In this document: one piece after another, positions 1 through 6,965 of the stretch
Position numbering within the stretch: the stretch's first letter is position 1
How the letters are laid out: the number at the start of each line of letters is the position of its first letter
DNA from: CAYOMP01 sp964405075
GTDB lineage: Bacteria > Bacillota > Clostridia > Lachnospirales > Lachnospiraceae
Assembly (NCBI GenBank): GCA_964405075.1
Contig: CAYOMP010000001.1
Span: 1 to 64,000, forward strand
DNA length: 64,000 bases
Reading direction: 5' to 3'
Position numbers and translations under genes: made by a program
Notes under the pieces: model-generated
The model's database searches: none
What the model saw: the letters and a program-made list of their open reading frames with translations, nothing else
Told to the model about the DNA's origin: nothing

Positions 1-41
1 TTCTGCAACCTGATCACTAACAGATATGATACCATTAATAT

Positions 42-65
42 CCGCTAAATGCAAGCGGTATTTTT
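42..65 (+). terminator. Probable intrinsic terminator of an upstream gene
   Basis: A short stem (CCGCT pairing with AGCGG around a 7-base loop) is followed by TATTTTT. It probably ends a gene lying left of the window. The rest of 1-246 is AT-rich and shows no gene. Confidence 0.4.
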
Positions 66-246
66 GATAAATCTGCAATAGTATTATATGCAGTTGGAGA
101 GTTTTTATGTTAAGAGTTATGTTGTGAAAAATATTTTTTATAATTAAGAGAAAATAGATTGAGAATTAGTTGGAACAGATATATAATTCCGTTGGGACAA
201 AAGGAAAGCGTATAAAATTGCTAGCGTAAGATTGAAGGAGGTCTAC

Positions 247-561
247 ATGGAAGTTTCAAAAAGTGATTGGAAATTATTCAGAACACGCATTGTTGAATGG
301 CAGGAAGATTATATGGAACGCTTAGTGAAAGAATATATTGATATGTTGAATGGAATTGGAAATGCTTCGAATAAGTTCTGGGAACTGGAAGGGCGAATAA
401 AGAAGGATAAGAAGCATCCGGGAGTAATGATTGAATTAAGCAAAGGAAATATGATTATCGATATTGTGGCACTGATTAATAGTGGTGTGATAACAACTGC
501 TGATTTGGAAGGTTTTAGTGATGAATTAAGAGAAAGCGTGGATTTTCTTATGCATAGGTAA
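247..561 (+). CDS. Hypothetical small protein
   Basis: A 104-residue charged, probably soluble and helical protein that I do not recognise. The open frame extends upstream to a TTG at 232, but a strong GAAGGAGG ribosome site at 234-241 sits inside that extension, so the ATG at 247 is the likely start. There is no signal peptide, membrane segment or cysteine motif. It lies just upstream of a toxin-antitoxin remnant in a gene-poor accessory stretch and may be part of a decayed mobile region; that placement is inference only. Confidence 0.6.
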   Translation: MEVSKSDWKLFRTRIVEWQEDYMERLVKEYIDMLNGIGNASNKFWELEGRIKKDKKHPGVMIELSKGNMIIDIVALINSGVITTADLEGFSDELRESVDFLMHR

Positions 562-590
562 ACAATGATGATGTCTACCTTATCCTGTAA

Positions 591-680
591 GGAATTGAGG
601 ATTATTCCTATACCAAAGATGGCAAGGAAATCAAAGGCTCACAGTATAAGGTCAAGCTGGAGTTTGTTAAGAAGAAATAA
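591..680 (+). pseudogene. Possible C-terminal remnant of a small gene
   Basis: A 29-codon open stretch encodes a lysine-rich peptide containing SYTKDGKEIKGSQYK and ending in VKLEFVKKK before a TAA. A stop immediately precedes it and no start or ribosome site is present. It reads like the tail of a small protein of the kind carried on conjugative elements, but I cannot name the family. Confidence 0.3.
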
Positions 681-686
681 AACGTA

Positions 687-715
687 TTGCTATTGTGCGC
701 ACAGATTGGTATAAC
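687..715 (+). promoter_or_regulatory. Promoter with palindromic operator for the antitoxin-toxin pair
   Basis: A SigA-like promoter, TTGCTA (687-692), 17-base spacer, TATAAC (710-715), lies about 45 bases upstream of the antitoxin start. The spacer contains a perfect 10-base palindrome, TGTGCGCACA (694-703). RelB/DinJ antitoxins usually repress their own promoter, so this palindrome is the natural candidate operator (inference). Confidence 0.5.
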
Positions 716-761
716 ATAGCTAGAAAAGGAGACACTAAGATTTTGAAAGGAGTGTTACACT

Positions 762-1070
762 ATGGCAACAAAATCAGCTAATTTGTACGTGAGAATAGAG
801 CCAGATGTGAAAGAGCAGGCAGAAAGTATCTTGTCAGCACTTGGTATTCCAGCATCCAATGCTATCAATATGTTCTATAAACAGATTATTCTAAACAGGG
901 GACTTCCTTTTGAAGTGAAAATACCTACGGCAAAACATGTTAATGTGGCAGAACTGACCGAAGCAGAATTGAATGCGGAACTGGAGAAAGGATATGCGGA
1001 TATGGTTGCAGGCAGAACAAAACCTGCAAGGCAGGCATTTGCTGATATTCGCAAAGATTACGGTATATGA
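762..1070 (+). CDS. RelB/DinJ family antitoxin
   Basis: A 102-residue protein with an N-terminal ribbon-helix-helix pattern (LYVRIEPDVKEQAESILSAL, then SNAINMFYKQIILN), the hallmark of RelB/DinJ antitoxins. The C-terminal part would wrap around and neutralise a RelE/YafQ-type mRNA interferase. An AAAGGAG site lies 9 bases before the ATG. The stop codon overlaps the original toxin start by three bases (ATGA at 1067-1070), showing translational coupling. The antitoxin frame is intact although the toxin carries an early stop. Confidence 0.88.
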   Translation: MATKSANLYVRIEPDVKEQAESILSALGIPASNAINMFYKQIILNRGLPFEVKIPTAKHVNVAELTEAELNAELEKGYADMVAGRTKPARQAFADIRKDYGI

Positions 1071-1396
1071 TTTGTGAGGTAATTACCACCGATTAAGCTG
1101 ATGCCGATTTAAGGGGAATATATGAGTATATTGCTTTTGAATTGCTTTCACCAGATAATGCGGCAGGACAGCTTGAAAGGTTAGAAGAACACATCATAGG
1201 GCTTGAGGAATTTCCAGAAAAATTCAGACCTTATGAAAAAGAACCGTGGAATAGTAGAGGGCTAAGGGTAATGCCTGTTGACAATTATCTGGTATTTTAT
1301 ATTCCGAATATAGATACAAGAATTGTAACAGTCATCCGTGTTATGTATGCGGGCAGGGATGTTGATAACCAGCTAAATAATTACACGGCGATGTAA
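1067..1396 (+). pseudogene. RelE/YafQ-type toxin interrupted by an early stop codon
   Basis: Reading from the ATG at 1067, which overlaps the antitoxin stop, the frame gives nine residues and then TAA at 1094-1096. The same frame continues open to 1396 as a typical RelE/ParE-fold toxin (AGQLERLEEHI, then LRVMPVDNYLVFYIP, then TVIRVMYAGRD). Full length would be 109 residues. A downstream TTG at 1142 opens the remaining 84 codons but lacks a ribosome site and would remove the first helix. The toxin is therefore probably inactive. A single base change could explain the stop; a base-call error cannot be excluded. Confidence 0.82.
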
Positions 1397-1419
1397 AAAC
1401 AAAATAATTGTAACTGCGT

Positions 1420-1455
1420 AAAGGCGTATGAGATGTAACAGTTTCATATGCCTTT
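1420..1455 (+). terminator. Hairpin after the toxin gene
   Basis: A 12-base-pair stem (AAAGGCGTATGA with TCATATGCCTTT, one G-U pair) lies 23 bases past the toxin stop and ends in TTTTAG. It is a plausible terminator of the toxin-antitoxin transcript. Confidence 0.5.
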
Positions 1456-1470
1456 TAGCGATTTATGAAA

Positions 1471-1495
1471 ATGGAGGTCAATTTTTGACCTCCAT
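1471..1495 (-). terminator. Perfect 10-bp hairpin between convergent genes
   Basis: ATGGAGGTCA at 1471-1480 pairs perfectly with TGACCTCCAT at 1486-1495. On the minus strand it is followed by TTTTC, so it could end the small minus-strand gene at 1535-1783. On the plus strand it is followed only by adenines. Confidence 0.4.
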
Positions 1496-1534
1496 AAAAA
1501 AATTAAATTAATTTACACACTTTACTTGACAAAC

Positions 1535-1783
1535 TCAACTAATTATTAATGCAACTACAATTACTACTACGTACAATATCCACTCCAGCACCGAAACATC
1601 TTTAACAGTCCTTTTGGGCTGTTTATTCTTTTTATCCATTCTATCACAGATTTTGCTAAAAACCATTATTTTTATAAGACCTTCTAACATATCTAACACC
1701 TCTCTTGGTTCTTTTATTGTATCATTAAAGGGATAATATTGATAGCGTTTTATCTTTTTCATTATATTAAAGTTTTCTTTCAA
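1535..1783 (-). CDS. Small membrane-anchored hypothetical protein
   Basis: An 82-residue frame starting at TTG with AAAGGAA about 10 bases upstream; an internal ATG eight codons in is an alternative start. The N-terminal two thirds is charged and the last 18 residues (LEWILYVVVIVVALIIS) form a clear membrane segment, giving a tail-anchored layout. No family is recognised. Codon content is AT-rich like its surroundings, so it could be spurious. A short plus-strand frame at 1786-2019 across the following 280 bases looks like chance. Confidence 0.4.
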   Translation of the reverse strand: MKENFNIMKKIKRYQYYPFNDTIKEPREVLDMLEGLIKIMVFSKICDRMDKKNKQPKRTVKDVSVLEWILYVVVIVVALIIS

Positions 1784-2065
1784 AATTGAAATTTCCTTTA
1801 TATATTTCTAAACAGTCCATATATGACCAAATGTATATATGTTTAGTTGAATGCCCCCAAAAAATGGTGCATTATTCAACTTATTTGCTCTTTTTTATTC
1901 GTAACATAAGATTTTATTGCTTTTATAGAATTGTGGTTGTATTATTAGTGCATGAAATTTACGATATAGGAAGAAATATAATGTTTCCACTTATTGATGA
2001 ATTTAAAGTTTTTTTATGATGAAAAATCAAATCTAATGAGTAAAACCTAATTTAAGGAGAGTTGT

Positions 2066-2743
2066 ATGGCAGTTTTTTATGGTGTTGGAGTAGGCTCAGG
2101 AGATCCTGAATTAATGACATTGAAATCAATCAGAGTAATAAATGAAAGTGATGTAATAGTTGTTCCTTCGGAGGATATAGATAAATCTGTCGCCTATAAT
2201 ATTGTGCGAGAAGTAATTCCGGAAATTGTAAAAAAAGAGGTAATAGGTATTAAAATGCCAATGATAAAGGATAAAACTTCGTTGGAGAATGCACACAAGG
2301 TGGGAGCAGATATGATTATGGCAAAGCTTGTAGAAGAAAAAGATGTTGCATTTTTAACACTTGGAGATCCAACTATATATTCTACATTTACATATATTCA
2401 AGACATTGTTAAGGGTAATGGCTATGAAACAAAGATTATAAATGGTATAGCTTCTTTTCTTTCAGCAGCATCGCATCTGAATACAAAGCTTGTAATAAGG
2501 GATGAAATGTTGCATATTATTCCATCAACCTATGGTATTAGTGATGCGATGAATTTAGAGGGAACCAAAGTTTTTATGAAGGCAGGAAATCAATTGAAGG
2601 GTATAAAAGAACATTTGTCCGGGACTGATAAAAAAGTATATTTTATCGAAAACTGTGGTATGGATAATGAGAAAATCATAGAAGGTATTAATAATATGCC
2701 AGAACAGTCGGGATATTATTCAATGGTCATTGTATCTGATTAG
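2066..2743 (+). CDS. cbiL: Cobalt-factor II (precorrin-2) C20-methyltransferase
   Basis: A 225-residue SAM-dependent tetrapyrrole methylase. The family motifs are present: GVGVGSGDPELMTLKS near the N-terminus and FLTLGDPTIYSTF around residue 95, both part of the SAM site. Enzymes of this family methylate C20 of cobalt-factor II in anaerobic corrin-ring synthesis. Length matches CbiL (about 225-240). AAGGAGAG precedes the ATG. No other cobalamin gene lies nearby: the gene sits alone between a toxin-antitoxin remnant and a broken integrase, suggesting acquisition or rearrangement. Function is confident; its role without neighbours is not. Confidence 0.85.
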   Translation: MAVFYGVGVGSGDPELMTLKSIRVINESDVIVVPSEDIDKSVAYNIVREVIPEIVKKEVIGIKMPMIKDKTSLENAHKVGADMIMAKLVEEKDVAFLTLGDPTIYSTFTYIQDIVKGNGYETKIINGIASFLSAASHLNTKLVIRDEMLHIIPSTYGISDAMNLEGTKVFMKAGNQLKGIKEHLSGTDKKVYFIENCGMDNEKIIEGINNMPEQSGYYSMVIVSD

Positions 2744-2829
2744 TAAGAGAATTTTTCTAAGTAAAGTCTTAGGAGAATAGAAAATATGAAAGTAGTGCAA
2801 ACAATTAGAAAATAAATAATTGTACCAAT

Positions 2830-3192
2830 GTGACCATTGATAATGTGAGGCGCAATATTTCAAGTTTCTTTTCGTGGATTAAGGAAGAGGATTATATTTT
2901 AAAAAGTCCTATGAAGAGAATTAATAAGATAAAAACCAAGACAGTTGTGAAAAATATTATTTCAGATGAAGGAATAGAAAAACTTAGGGATAATTGTGAA
3001 ATAAAAAGAGATTTAGCTATTATTGATTTGCTTTATTCAACAGGCATTAGAGTTGGAGAACTTGTAAATTTAAATATAGATGATATTGACTTAGACGGAC
3101 GAGAATGTGTTGTATATGGAAAAGGTGATAAAGAACGTAAAGTGTATTTTGATGCCAAAGCTAAGGTACATATAGACAATATCAATGGCTGA
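2830..3192 (+). pseudogene. Tyrosine recombinase (XerC/D-like integrase) fragment
   Basis: About 120 codons match the end of the N-terminal core-binding domain (SSFFSWIKEEDYI) and the first part of the catalytic domain, including the first catalytic arginine in STGIRVGEL and the following NLNIDDIDLDGRECVVYGKG stretch. The frame stops after DKERKVYFD; the HxLRH and tyrosine nucleophile segments are missing, and no proper start exists upstream. This is the remnant of a mobile-element or Xer-like recombinase and cannot be active alone. Confidence 0.75.
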
Positions 3193-3288
3193 CTTAAAAA
3201 ATAATGGGACTATTGTATGATGTAGAATTAAATACAATAACATAGTATTTATAGAAGGCTTTTAAAAGTTATGAACTTGATGAGGAAG

Positions 3289-3315
3289 CAGTTACTCGAA
3301 AATTTCGAGTAACTG
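3289..3315. repeat. Perfect 12-bp inverted repeat
   Basis: CAGTTACTCGAA and TTCGAGTAACTG flank a 3-base centre. No U-tract follows, so it is not a clear terminator. It lies between two gene fragments and could be a recombination or protein-binding site. Confidence 0.6.
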
Positions 3316-3359
3316 TTTCAGAGGGAAAAATTATAATACAAAACATTACAATTTGAAAT

Positions 3360-4058
3360 ATGTATTTACGTAAAGGTTATGAATTTACAGGTTGGAATAC
3401 TAAACGCGATGGTAGCGGAACAAGCTACGTGGATAAGGCGACAATACTCAATCTTGCAGATGTGGATGGAAGTACTGTAACACTCTATGCACAATGGAAA
3501 ACAATCACATATACCATTAACTATCAGTTAAATGGTGGGGTAAATAGCGGAGCAAATCCTACCACATATAATATAACAACTCCAACTAATGGTGGAACTA
3601 TCACACTGTATGCCCAGTGGAAGATGAATTACATTAGTAAGAAGAAGACTACTGTTTATGTAGGAAGTTCAGAAATTTTAGAACTTACTGGTACTAATAT
3701 TAAATCGGCAAAGAGTAGTAATAAAAAGATAGCAACTGTCACATCTAAAGGTAAAGTAACTGCCAAGAAAGCAGGCAAGGCCATCATTACTTTAAAAGGG
3801 ACGGATGGAAGAACCTACAAATGTACTGTAACAGTGAAAAATCCTATCATTAATGCTAAAAAGAAGACATTAAAAGTAGGAAAAAAATTTACTTTAAAAC
3901 TTACAGGTACTACAATAAAATCTGCACGTTCAAGTAGTAAAAAAGTGGCAACAGTTACATCAAAAGGGATAGTAACTGCAAAAAGTAAGGGAAAAGCAAC
4001 CATAACCTTAAAGGGTAAAGATAAAAAATCCTATAAGTGTGTTATTACAGTAAAATAA
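3360..4058 (+). pseudogene. C-terminal fragment of a surface protein with InlB-like and Ig-like repeats
   Basis: The 232-codon frame holds two Listeria-Bacteroides (InlB B-type) repeat pieces, seen as GYEFTGWNTKRDGSGTSY and two TLYAQWK endings, followed by two bacterial Ig-like (Big_2) domains of about 75 residues with the pattern KSAKSSNKKIATVTSKGKVTA. Such domains form extracellular stalks. There is no signal peptide, no ribosome site before the ATG and a stop in frame two codons upstream, so this is probably the 3' end of a larger gene. The second InlB unit is also internally shortened. A terminator follows. Confidence 0.65.
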
Positions 4059-4070
4059 TTAATAAAAATA

Positions 4071-4105
4071 GGTCTTTGGCTATTATAGTCGGAGACCTTT
4101 TTTTA
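4071..4105 (+). terminator. Intrinsic terminator
   Basis: GGTCT pairs with AGACC in a longer imperfect stem around TATTATA and is followed by TTTTTTTA. Confidence 0.7.
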
Positions 4106-4219
4106 TTATAGGAAATCAATTTTTAACAATATTTTTTTATTCTATATATAGTATATATGTAAATTTGTGTTAGAATGATGAAAATAGATTACTGATGTAA
4201 TTAATACAGGAGGTACAAA

Positions 4220-4570
4220 ATGCAATTTATATGTTATCCTAAGTGTTCAACCTGCCAAAAGACTAAAAAATGGTTGGATGGACATACTATAGAATATACG
4301 GAGCGTCACATTGTGGAAGATAATCCGACCTTTGAGGAATTGAAAGAATGGTATGAAAAGAGTGGTCTTGCGCTCAAGAAATTTTTTAATACAAGTGGTT
4401 TGATTTATAAAGAAATGCAATTAAAGGACAAACTTCCTACTATGACTGAAGAAGAACAACTGCAATTATTATCCACAAATGGAATGCTTGTAAAACGTCC
4501 GCTGTTGATAGGTGATGATATTGTACTTGTAGGATTTAAGGAAGCAGAGTGGACTGAAAAATTATTATAG
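4220..4570 (+). CDS. ArsC/Spx-family thioredoxin-fold protein
   Basis: A 116-residue protein with the N-terminal CSTCQKTKKW active-site motif (CxxC at residues 9-12) and the C-terminal KRPLLIGDD segment shared by ArsC-type arsenate reductases, YffB and Spx. Members either reduce arsenate with thiols or act as redox-sensing transcription partners. Length fits the family. An AGGAGG site precedes the ATG. No arsenic resistance genes lie nearby, so an uncharacterised redox role is as likely as arsenate reduction. Well conserved family, uncertain substrate. Confidence 0.85.
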   Translation: MQFICYPKCSTCQKTKKWLDGHTIEYTERHIVEDNPTFEELKEWYEKSGLALKKFFNTSGLIYKEMQLKDKLPTMTEEEQLQLLSTNGMLVKRPLLIGDDIVLVGFKEAEWTEKLL

Positions 4571-4641
4571 ATGCTAAATGTGATAATTCTTGCATAAGCT
4601 TTGGGAAAATATTGTTAAGGTGATTTATGGAGGCACACAAA

Positions 4642-5247
4642 ATGAAAAAGAAAATAGTCATACTTTTATTAATGTTATCAATAGGAACAATTTCTATTAC
4701 TGCTTGTGGTAATAAAACAACTAATACTGAAATAGCAGAAAACGGTGTAGAAATAACTGAAACACCAGAAGCAACAAATACGGAAGAAGAAGCATCAGGA
4801 ACAACAGAGACAGAAACGGGAGCGACAGATGTAGGTGTAGAAACACCAAATAGTGCTGAAGATACTGTTGCATATAAACTCTATGATAGATTTGAAAAAG
4901 AGCTTGCAAATACTACAGATATTGAGGAATTAGCTAACGTACTTATTTCAGATGAATGTTTTGGTGAAGTAGCAACAGGAACAGTGGTAGTAGAACCTGG
5001 TTTCTTAAGTGGTTTTGAAAGTGAAATAACAGGATTTAATAAGGGAGTTATGTTTGCACCTATGATTGGTACAATTCCATTTGTAGGATATTTGTTTGAA
5101 ACAGATGATACAGATGCACTTGTAAATCAGCTTACTGAAAAGCATCAGTTAAACTGGAATATTTGTACAGAAGCAGACGAAATGTTAGTGAAGGCAAATG
5201 GTAACTATGTATTTTTTGTAATGTCACCATATTCATTTGAGGATTAA
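4642..5247 (+). CDS. Putative lipoprotein of unknown function
   Basis: The ATG at 4642 follows a GGAGG at 4629-4633 and starts a lipoprotein signal (MKKKIVILLLMLSIGTISIT, then the lipobox cysteine in TACG). A threonine- and glutamate-rich linker of about 50 residues follows, then a folded domain of about 120 residues (ANVLISDECFGEVATG, then GTIPFVGYLFETDD). An upstream in-frame ATG at 4627 would place extra charged residues before the signal. The next gene, a membrane acyltransferase, starts 3 bases after the stop, so the two are cotranscribed. No domain is recognised. Confidence 0.75.
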   Translation: MKKKIVILLLMLSIGTISITACGNKTTNTEIAENGVEITETPEATNTEEEASGTTETETGATDVGVETPNSAEDTVAYKLYDRFEKELANTTDIEELANVLISDECFGEVATGTVVVEPGFLSGFESEITGFNKGVMFAPMIGTIPFVGYLFETDDTDALVNQLTEKHQLNWNICTEADEMLVKANGNYVFFVMSPYSFED

Positions 5248-5250
5248 AAT

Positions 5251-6189
5251 ATGAATAATAAAAAATCCATTATGACATTTTCAGCGTTGCAAATACTTAT
5301 ATTTCATTTGTGGGTATATGTACTGAATGGTAATGAGATTGAGATATTCCTTAAACAAACATCCTATATAGGAGTTGATATATTCTTTTTAATATCAGGA
5401 TACTCGTTAGCAAGCAGGAGCGTTGACCATTATGGCAGGTTCCTGCTTGTTAGATTTAAAGCAGTGTATCTTAAATTTATAATATTTGCAATAATAGCAA
5501 CAATATATTCACATTGGAGTTTGAGTCAATTAATTAAAATAATAAGTGGAATAAACCTTTTAGAAAAAGGTGGAGGAGCATTTTTATGGTTTATACCAGC
5601 CATAATGATATTTTACATTATTTTTCCTTTATTTCAACGTTGTGAAAATAAGTATAAAACCATAACACCTTTATTAACAACACTATTATGGATATCAGGG
5701 GCGCTTATAATAACAAACAACACTGAATTAAGACAATTAGCGATAATGTGGAATAGAATACCAATATTTATAGTTGGATACTATATGTCAGAACTAAATA
5801 GTAAAACAGATATATTTGATAACAAAACCTTAAAAATGACAATTGGTACAGTACTTACAATAATTGGAACAATATTAATATATAATTTTGCTTATAAGGT
5901 AAAATTACAAATGCCTTTTAGAGATATGTTTTATTTAATTGTTATTATGTCAAGCATAGGTTTGGTGTTGATAATTAGCTGTATTCCAGAAGCTAAACTA
6001 ACAATTTGGATAGGGTCATCCACATTAGAAATATACGCAATACAGATGATATTTGGATATGATTTTGTAAATAAATTAATTAAAATTATAGAAAATAAGT
6101 TGGTGCTAAATATTACTACTATAGTTGTTATCGTTGCATTATCAGTAGTAGTACATTATAGTTACGAGAAATTAATAGTAAGTAAGTGA
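5251..6189 (+). CDS. Acyltransferase family 3 membrane protein
   Basis: A 312-residue polytopic protein with about ten hydrophobic segments. The conserved start of acyltransferase-3 proteins is present: a histidine in IFHLWVYV near residue 19 and GVDIFFLISGYSL around residues 41-53. These enzymes O-acetylate or O-succinylate cell-surface or exported glycans. The usual arginine-rich cytosolic loop is weak. It is translationally close to the preceding lipoprotein, suggesting a joint envelope function. The acceptor cannot be told from sequence. Confidence 0.75.
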   Translation: MNNKKSIMTFSALQILIFHLWVYVLNGNEIEIFLKQTSYIGVDIFFLISGYSLASRSVDHYGRFLLVRFKAVYLKFIIFAIIATIYSHWSLSQLIKIISGINLLEKGGGAFLWFIPAIMIFYIIFPLFQRCENKYKTITPLLTTLLWISGALIITNNTELRQLAIMWNRIPIFIVGYYMSELNSKTDIFDNKTLKMTIGTVLTIIGTILIYNFAYKVKLQMPFRDMFYLIVIMSSIGLVLIISCIPEAKLTIWIGSSTLEIYAIQMIFGYDFVNKLIKIIENKLVLNITTIVVIVALSVVVHYSYEKLIVSK

Positions 6190-6304
6190 GCATAGATAGA
6201 TATTGCACACAGAAACAGATATGTGGCAGAGGTTATTACAAGTAGATTTTATAATCAACGATATAAAGCAATAATGAATATTTTGTGAAATATTAGAGAA
6301 TCTG

Positions 6305-6344
6305 TTGAAAAAAATTCTAGTTGGAATTATAATTAGCATGCTAA
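6305..6344 (+). promoter_or_regulatory. Strong promoter with MarR-type operator
   Basis: TTGAAA (6305-6310), 17-base spacer, TATAAT (6328-6333) is a near-consensus SigA promoter. The last base of the -10 begins a perfect palindrome, TTAGCATGCTAA (6333-6344), covering the expected start site. A near-identical palindrome in the same position relative to a -10 lies before the ABC exporter (6934-6947), so this is very likely the binding site of the adjacent MarR protein. Confidence 0.65.
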
Positions 6345-6345
6345 C

Positions 6346-6371
6346 TAAAAAGGTCCGTTGGACCTTTTTGT
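6346..6371 (+). terminator. Intrinsic terminator directly after the operator promoter
   Basis: AAAAAGGTCC, a GTT loop, GGACCTTTTT and then GTTG form a perfect terminator-like hairpin. It begins only a few bases after the predicted start of the promoter at 6305-6333, so most transcripts from that promoter should end after about 30 bases unless the hairpin is bypassed. Confidence 0.7.
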
Positions 6372-6378
6372 TGTATGC

Positions 6379-6406
6379 TTGGCAACTAAAATATTTTGCA
6401 TAATAC
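6379..6406 (+). promoter_or_regulatory. Second promoter for the MarR gene
   Basis: TTGGCA (6379-6384), 16-base spacer, TAATAC (6401-6406) lies downstream of the terminator hairpin and about 57 bases before the MarR start. It has no copy of the operator palindrome. Confidence 0.45.
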
Positions 6407-6463
6407 TTGTTAAGTTTTAAGAAAAACTGTAGTTTGAATGTAGAGTAATGAATAGGAGGAAAA

Positions 6464-6913
6464 ATGCAGGAAGATACCAAAATAGGCTTATTAGTGAAAT
6501 TTGTAAGTAATGGATTAAAAAGAGCACTTGACAACAGCAGTGTGAGAATCGGACTAACGGCTACACAGTGTCAGACTATGGGATTTTTGAGAAGAAAAAC
6601 TGATATGGGTGAAAAAGCATATCCTATGGATTTGGAAAAGGAGCTTCATTTAAAAAAATCCACTGTATCAGGAGTATTAAAGCGAATGGAAGAAAAGGGC
6701 TTTATAAAACTACAGTCTGATGATGATGACGGAAGAAGAAAGATTATAACTCTCACGCCAAAAAGTAAGGAAATTGATGAGAAGATGGAGGAGAATTTCA
6801 GATATGTAGAAGGAGAGCTTCTGACAGGTATAGATGAAGAGGACATTGAGATTACAAAAAGAACTTTATTAAAAATGCTTGATAACATAAATAAATTCAA
6901 TGATGTTGATTAA
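6464..6913 (+). CDS. MarR family transcriptional regulator
   Basis: A 149-residue winged-helix regulator. The recognition region (DLEKELHLKKSTVSGVLKRM, residues about 53-72) and the wing (DDGRRKIITLTPK) are typical of MarR. AGGAGG precedes the ATG. It lies immediately upstream of a two-subunit ABC exporter, the usual arrangement for a drug-sensing repressor of an efflux pump. Two matching operators, one upstream of this gene and one between it and the exporter, indicate autoregulation plus direct control of the pump. The inducing compound is unknown. Confidence 0.9.
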   Translation: MQEDTKIGLLVKFVSNGLKRALDNSSVRIGLTATQCQTMGFLRRKTDMGEKAYPMDLEKELHLKKSTVSGVLKRMEEKGFIKLQSDDDDGRRKIITLTPKSKEIDEKMEENFRYVEGELLTGIDEEDIEITKRTLLKMLDNINKFNDVD

Positions 6914-6947
6914 TCATTTTTTATGATTACATAGTTAGCGTGCTAAC
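6906..6947 (+). promoter_or_regulatory. Promoter and MarR-type operator of the ABC exporter
   Basis: TTGATT (6906-6911), 16-base spacer, TACATA (6928-6933) is followed at once by GTTAGCGTGCTAAC (6934-6947), a palindrome broken only at its centre. The -10/operator arrangement repeats that at 6328-6344. A TAATCAT/ATGATTA hairpin lies within the spacer. Confidence 0.6.
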
Positions 6948-6965
6948 AAGGAAGGAAGTGGCAAG

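Noticed and set aside
1142..1396. Functional toxin starting at TTG 1142
   Set aside because: There is no ribosome site, the first helix would be lost, and the coupled ATG at 1067 is clearly the native start.
1786..2019. 77-residue plus-strand frame
   Set aside because: No ribosome site, odd composition rich in tyrosine and phenylalanine, and it probably reflects AT-rich chance.
3289..3315. Terminator or attachment site at the 12-bp palindrome
   Set aside because: No U-tract follows, and no matching second copy was seen to support an att site for the integrase fragment.
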